Source: an uncultured bacterium (GTDB taxonomy: Bacteria > Planctomycetota > UBA1135 > GCA-002686595). From it: 40,844 nt of DNA. Made by a program: the position numbers and the translations under genes. Location: NCBI GenBank assembly GCA_938083085.1, contig CALLKX010000001.1, positions 1-40,844 of the forward strand, read 5' to 3'. This document shows, in pieces, positions 37,337 to 40,844 of the stretch. The notes under the pieces are model-generated. The model was not told the origin of the DNA. It made no database searches and was given only the letters and a program-made list of their open reading frames with translations. The first letter of the stretch is position 1, and each line of letters starts with the position of its first letter.

Positions 37337-37918
37337 ATGAACGAGCAAGAACCCCCGACCCCCGAGCCCGGCGACGCCGAGCTCCTCGGCCGCTGGCGCG
37401 GCGGGGACCCGTCGGGCTTCGAGCTCCTCGTGAGGCGGTACGAAGGCCCGCTCCTCCGCCACGCCCGCACCCTGCTCCGGCACGGCGGCGGCGCGGAGGA
37501 CACGGTCCAGGAGGCGTTCCTGCGGCTGGCGAAGACCCCGCCGGACCTCGAGGGGCGCGAAGGCGTCCCCGGGGACCGGGAGCTCAGCGCCTGGCTGCAT
37601 CGAGTCACGAGGAACCTGTGCCTGGATGTCATGCGATCAGAACAACGGAGACGCGCCCGCGAGGCGGAGCGAGCGAGCGAGGCGGACGCGGTCGAGGCGC
37701 GCGGCGTCGAGGCGCTGGATACGCGCTCCGCGGTGGAGCACTCGATCTCGAGCCTGCCGGACGACCAGCGAGAGGTGGTCAGCCTGCGGCTCCTCGAGGA
37801 GTGCAGCTACGCGGAGATCGCGTCCATCACGGGGCGCAACGTGGGCACGGTCGGCTGGCTGATCAGCGTCGGTATGAAGGCGCTCGCCCGGGACCTGAGC
37901 CCGCTCATGGAGGCCTGA
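37337..37918 (+). CDS. ECF-type RNA polymerase sigma factor
   Basis: This is a 193-residue ECF sigma factor. Region 2 shows FELLVRRYEGPLLRHARTLL, AEDTVQEAFLRLAK and AWLHRVTRNLCLDVMRSEQR. Region 4 shows LPDDQREVVSLRLLEECSY and AEIASITGRNVGTVGWLIS. It is a different subfamily from the sigma factor at 27842. The ATG at 37337 removes 29 non-conserved codons of the open frame. It is followed after 10 bp by a gene for an anti-sigma-like protein, so the two are probably a regulatory pair, and is preceded by the 17-bp palindrome. Confidence 0.92.
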   Translation: MNEQEPPTPEPGDAELLGRWRGGDPSGFELLVRRYEGPLLRHARTLLRHGGGAEDTVQEAFLRLAKTPPDLEGREGVPGDRELSAWLHRVTRNLCLDVMRSEQRRRAREAERASEADAVEARGVEALDTRSAVEHSISSLPDDQREVVSLRLLEECSYAEIASITGRNVGTVGWLISVGMKALARDLSPLMEA

Positions 37919-37928
37919 GGAGATGAAC

Positions 37929-40823
37929 ATGGAATCGAACGACGACCGGACGGGCGCCGACGGGGCGCAGCGCGATCACCAGCACGAGCTGCTCTGCAAG
38001 CTCGTCTTCGGCGAGGCCAGCGACGCGGAGCGCGCCGAGATCGAGGAGGCCCTGGCGGCCTCCGAGCACCTCCGCGAGCAGCGAGCAGAGCTGGAGGCCA
38101 CGGTCCAACTGGTGGCCGGCGTCCGGGGCTCGGCGACGAGCTCCGCGAGCGAGACGCTCTCCGCTGACCGCCACGCGGCGATCCTCGAGGCGGCGACCCC
38201 GCCGGGCAAGATCCTGGGCGGCGAGGCCTGGTTCCGGCGTCCGGCCGCGCGGGTGGCCGCAGCGGTCACGCTCCTTGTCGGGATGGGCGTGGCGATCATG
38301 GAGGTCAGGCAGGATCAGTGGACCACCTTCGACCAGAGCGTCACGGCAAGCGCCGAGGTGGCGCGAGAGCGTCCCACGGATGCAGAGCCCGCGATGAAGC
38401 TGGCGCCCTATGGGCGTCGCGCTGTTGTCGGTGACCCCGCAGCGGGCGCGGCGCCCGCTGACTTCTCGCCGGAGGTTGCCCAGGGAGCGGTTCTCCTGGG
38501 GGCTGCGACGGAGAACCAGCGCGGCGCCGGCGGTTCGGCGATTGAGCCCAACACGATCTACGCAGGGCGGAGCGGCTCGCAGAGCGGGGCGGAGGTCCTC
38601 GACCTCAGTGGCTTCGGTGGCTCCACCGGGCCGCCGGTTCGAGAGGGTGACACCACGCTGAGCTATGGATCGCGCGGCGGCGGTGCGACCACGGTCGAGT
38701 CCACCATGGTGGGGGAGAGGCCGCAGCTGGAGGTGGATTACCGCGGCCTTGGAGCGCCCGCTCCGCCCGTGGAGAGCGAGGCGCTCAAGTCGCTCGGCTA
38801 CGGAGGGAGCGGTCCATTGGAGCCGCGGAGCGGCGGCGGCGGTGGTGGCGGCGGTCCCGCCTCCCCTGGCCCGTCCGGTCCCTCGGCCCCCAGGGCCCCC
38901 TTGGGGGCCGTGGCTGGTGAACCTTCGTCACCCGGCCTCGCGGGGACCGGGCTGCCCGGGGTCCCCGACGCGGGCGCCATGATCATCAAGGAGGCGCCTG
39001 GCGATGCTGCCGGGTCCCCAGCGCTGGCTCCAAGCACCCGCGTGTCGGGGGAGACCAGCGTGGTGCCGCCGACGGAGAGGCTTCGGCGCCGGAGCCCGGG
39101 TCTTGATGCAGACGCACGATCGGCCGCCGACGTGGGGTTGGAGCTCACCTCCTCCGACAGGACGCTCTCCTCGGATGGTTTCATCCTCGGGAGGGGCGTG
39201 GAGTCGCCTGAGGAGGAGCGCGTCGCTCCGTGGCGTGGGGTGGGCGATTGTCTCCCTGAGCCGCTCGCGGGGGAGAGCCCGCGGGACATGTACTTCCGCT
39301 TCTGGGGGGACAACCCCTTTGTCCCCACCCGGCAGGACGGCCTGTCGACCTTCGCAGCGGACGTGGATACGGCCAGCTATGGCCTCGCGCGGCGGATGTT
39401 GGGGGAGGGCTTCCTACCGCCCCGCGAGCAGGTCCGGACGGAGGAGTTCGTCAACGCCGCCAAGCCGGACCTCGCCGCCCCGGACGACGGGGCCTTCGCC
39501 CTCCACGCCGAGCTTGCGCCGTCGCCCTTCGGGGGGCGGGAGGACCGCTGGCTGCTGCGCCTGGGCGTGCGCGCCCGGGAGGTCGAGCGCGACGCGCGGC
39601 CGCCCCTGGCGCTGACCTTCGTGGTCGACACCTCGGGGTCCATGCGCGAGGGGAACCGCCTCGAGCTCGTGAAGCATGCGATCCGCCTGCTGGTCGGAGA
39701 GCTGGACAGCCGCGACTCCATCGCCATCGTGCGCTTCTCCAAGGACGCCAGCGAGGCGCTGCCGCCCACTTCGGCGACGTCCCGTGACGCCATCGAGACG
39801 GCGCTCTTCTCCTTGCAACCCGGCGGCGGCACCAACGCCGAGGCCGGTCTGGAGCTGGGCTACTCCCTCGCCTCCATGACGCTCATGGAGGGGGTGCAGA
39901 CCCGCGTGGTCTTCCTCTCTGACGGCGTCGCCAACCTGGGCGAGACGGACCAGCAGCGCCTGGCCGACGAGGTCGCCGACAGCGTGGGCCGCGGCATCTT
40001 CCTGAACACCATCGGCGTCGGGATGTCGAACCACAACGACGTGTTCCTCGAGCAGCTCGCGGACCGCGGTCAGGGCGTGTGCGACTACGTGGGCGACGCC
40101 GCCGACGCCCGGCGCGCGATCGTCGAACGCTTCGTCGGGAGCTTCGTCACCGTCGCAAGGGACGTGAAGATCCAGGTGGAGTTCGACCCGGAGCAGGTCG
40201 TCCGCTGGCGCCAGCTCGGCTACGAGAACCGCGCCGTCGCGGACCGCGACTTCCGCAATGACGCCGTGGACGCGGGCGAGATCGGCGCGGGCCACCAGGT
40301 GACCTGCCTCTACGAGCTCGAGCTCCCCGGGGGCGAGGTCTCCCGCGAGGCTGCCCTCGCCAAGCTCCGGGTCCGCTGGAAGCCGGTGGTCTCCGGCGAG
40401 CAGCCGCGCGCCGTCGAGGCGCTCGAGCTGGAGCGGCCGGTGACCTACGAGGGCGCGGCCTGCGCCTCCTTCGACGCGGCGCCCCGAGGCTTCCGCCGCG
40501 CGGCCCTCGCCGCGCAGCTCGCCGAGTGCCTGCGGCGCTCCACCCACGCCCGAGGAGACTCTGTGGAGGCCGTGGGCAAGGCGATCGGGGCGCTCCTCGC
40601 CGAGGACCGCTCCGACGAGAGCGCCCAGCTGGCGGAGATGGCCCAGGCCGCCATCCAGCTCGATCTCCAGAGCCAGATCCCGGCCGTGGGCCCGGACGAC
40701 GGGGACGCCGCCCACCGCAAGGCCTACCTCGACGCCCTCATCCAGAGCCTCGGGGGCGACCCCAGCACGGACGCGGGCGTCATCTCAGCAGAGGGGAAGC
40801 TCTCCGAGATGCTGGGTCGTTGA
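37929..40823 (+). CDS. Anti-sigma-like N-terminus fused through a membrane helix to a von Willebrand A (YfbK-like) domain
   Basis: The 964-residue protein has four parts. Residues 1-60 form a helical anti-sigma-like domain without zinc ligands (LVFGEASDAERAEIEEALAA, SEHLREQRAELEATVQLVAG), as in RskA-type factors. A transmembrane helix lies at about 107-124 (AAAVTLLVGMGVAIMEV). Residues 130-440 are a low-complexity Gly/Pro/Ser linker. From about 445, DNPFVPTRQDGLSTFAADVD starts a YfbK-type von Willebrand region, with the metal-ion site DTSGS (Asp567, Ser569, Ser571), VVFLSDGVANLGETDQQRL and a DUF3520-like C-terminus. The vWA part would be extracytoplasmic. It follows the ECF sigma gene by 10 bp, so signals bound outside may release the sigma factor. 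ATG 37929 is preferred (GGAG six bases upstream); ATG 37923 adds two residues. The stop is 21 bp before the window end. Confidence 0.85.
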   Translation: MESNDDRTGADGAQRDHQHELLCKLVFGEASDAERAEIEEALAASEHLREQRAELEATVQLVAGVRGSATSSASETLSADRHAAILEAATPPGKILGGEAWFRRPAARVAAAVTLLVGMGVAIMEVRQDQWTTFDQSVTASAEVARERPTDAEPAMKLAPYGRRAVVGDPAAGAAPADFSPEVAQGAVLLGAATENQRGAGGSAIEPNTIYAGRSGSQSGAEVLDLSGFGGSTGPPVREGDTTLSYGSRGGGATTVESTMVGERPQLEVDYRGLGAPAPPVESEALKSLGYGGSGPLEPRSGGGGGGGGPASPGPSGPSAPRAPLGAVAGEPSSPGLAGTGLPGVPDAGAMIIKEAPGDAAGSPALAPSTRVSGETSVVPPTERLRRRSPGLDADARSAADVGLELTSSDRTLSSDGFILGRGVESPEEERVAPWRGVGDCLPEPLAGESPRDMYFRFWGDNPFVPTRQDGLSTFAADVDTASYGLARRMLGEGFLPPREQVRTEEFVNAAKPDLAAPDDGAFALHAELAPSPFGGREDRWLLRLGVRAREVERDARPPLALTFVVDTSGSMREGNRLELVKHAIRLLVGELDSRDSIAIVRFSKDASEALPPTSATSRDAIETALFSLQPGGGTNAEAGLELGYSLASMTLMEGVQTRVVFLSDGVANLGETDQQRLADEVADSVGRGIFLNTIGVGMSNHNDVFLEQLADRGQGVCDYVGDAADARRAIVERFVGSFVTVARDVKIQVEFDPEQVVRWRQLGYENRAVADRDFRNDAVDAGEIGAGHQVTCLYELELPGGEVSREAALAKLRVRWKPVVSGEQPRAVEALELERPVTYEGAACASFDAAPRGFRRAALAAQLAECLRRSTHARGDSVEAVGKAIGALLAEDRSDESAQLAEMAQAAIQLDLQSQIPAVGPDDGDAAHRKAYLDALIQSLGGDPSTDAGVISAEGKLSEMLGR

Positions 40824-40844
40824 GCCCGGAAGCGGCTGAGTCTC

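Noticed and set aside
1..40844. tRNA or rRNA genes and insertion sequences.
   Set aside because: No conserved tRNA arm sequences, rRNA segments, transposase motifs or terminal inverted repeats were seen on either strand.

Overview
The window is a GC-rich (roughly two-thirds G+C), gene-dense bacterial chromosome segment. I think it is from a planctomycete, probably marine. The hints are two secreted proteins sharing a C-terminal domain of the type I associate with deep-branching planctomycetes, an FG-GAP repeat protein, two ECF sigma/anti-sigma pairs (one anti-sigma fused to a von Willebrand A domain), a sulfatase-fold lipoprotein and few clear Shine-Dalgarno sites. This assignment is inference. 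No rRNA, tRNA, insertion sequence, phage gene or CRISPR array was seen.

Layout. 1-4856: the Gly/Arg-rich tail of an RNA-binding protein, sfsA on the minus strand, and a four-gene overlapping operon for a zinc/manganese-type ABC importer whose last permease carries a winged-helix-like tail. 4918-8701: prfB (release factor 2) with its programmed +1 frameshift, then a small thioredoxin-fold protein whose in-frame UGA is read here as selenocysteine (UxxC motif plus a hairpin at the expected distance), overlapping a DUF255/YyaL-type thioredoxin-domain protein. A strong hairpin terminator closes this block. 8851-16158: a secreted protein, an unrecognised regulator-like gene, a DUF1294/HNH pair, an AlbA_2-domain gene, six 14-bp tandem repeats, purH and an atypical SDR. 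16186-22016: a DEAD-box RNA helicase (minus) diverges from a sialic-acid pair, an N-acetylneuraminate lyase and a Kelch-propeller/sodium-symporter fusion. 22013-25975 (minus): a 14-repeat FG-GAP protein and a membrane-anchored trypsin-like protease.

25976-26520 is the most structured non-coding stretch. It holds a cluster of five TGTGGA (DnaA-box-like) hexamers and a compact, possibly pseudoknotted RNA just before ribBA. 27842-33277: an ECF sigma factor, a zinc-type anti-sigma factor, a small anchored protein, a PilM/GspL-like protein, a PilO/GspM-like protein and a sulfatase-fold lipoprotein, all on the plus strand. 33296-36791: an arginase/agmatinase-family enzyme (minus), then two overlapping SPFH genes. 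36809-40823: a terminator hairpin, a RidA protein (minus), a perfect 17-bp palindrome, a second ECF sigma factor and a large protein joining an anti-sigma-like N-terminus to a von Willebrand A domain.

The most notable observations are the probable selenoprotein directly downstream of a self-recoding prfB, the single-polypeptide Kelch-symporter beside a sialic acid lyase, the structured ribBA leader, and the sigma factor paired with an anti-sigma/vWA fusion.
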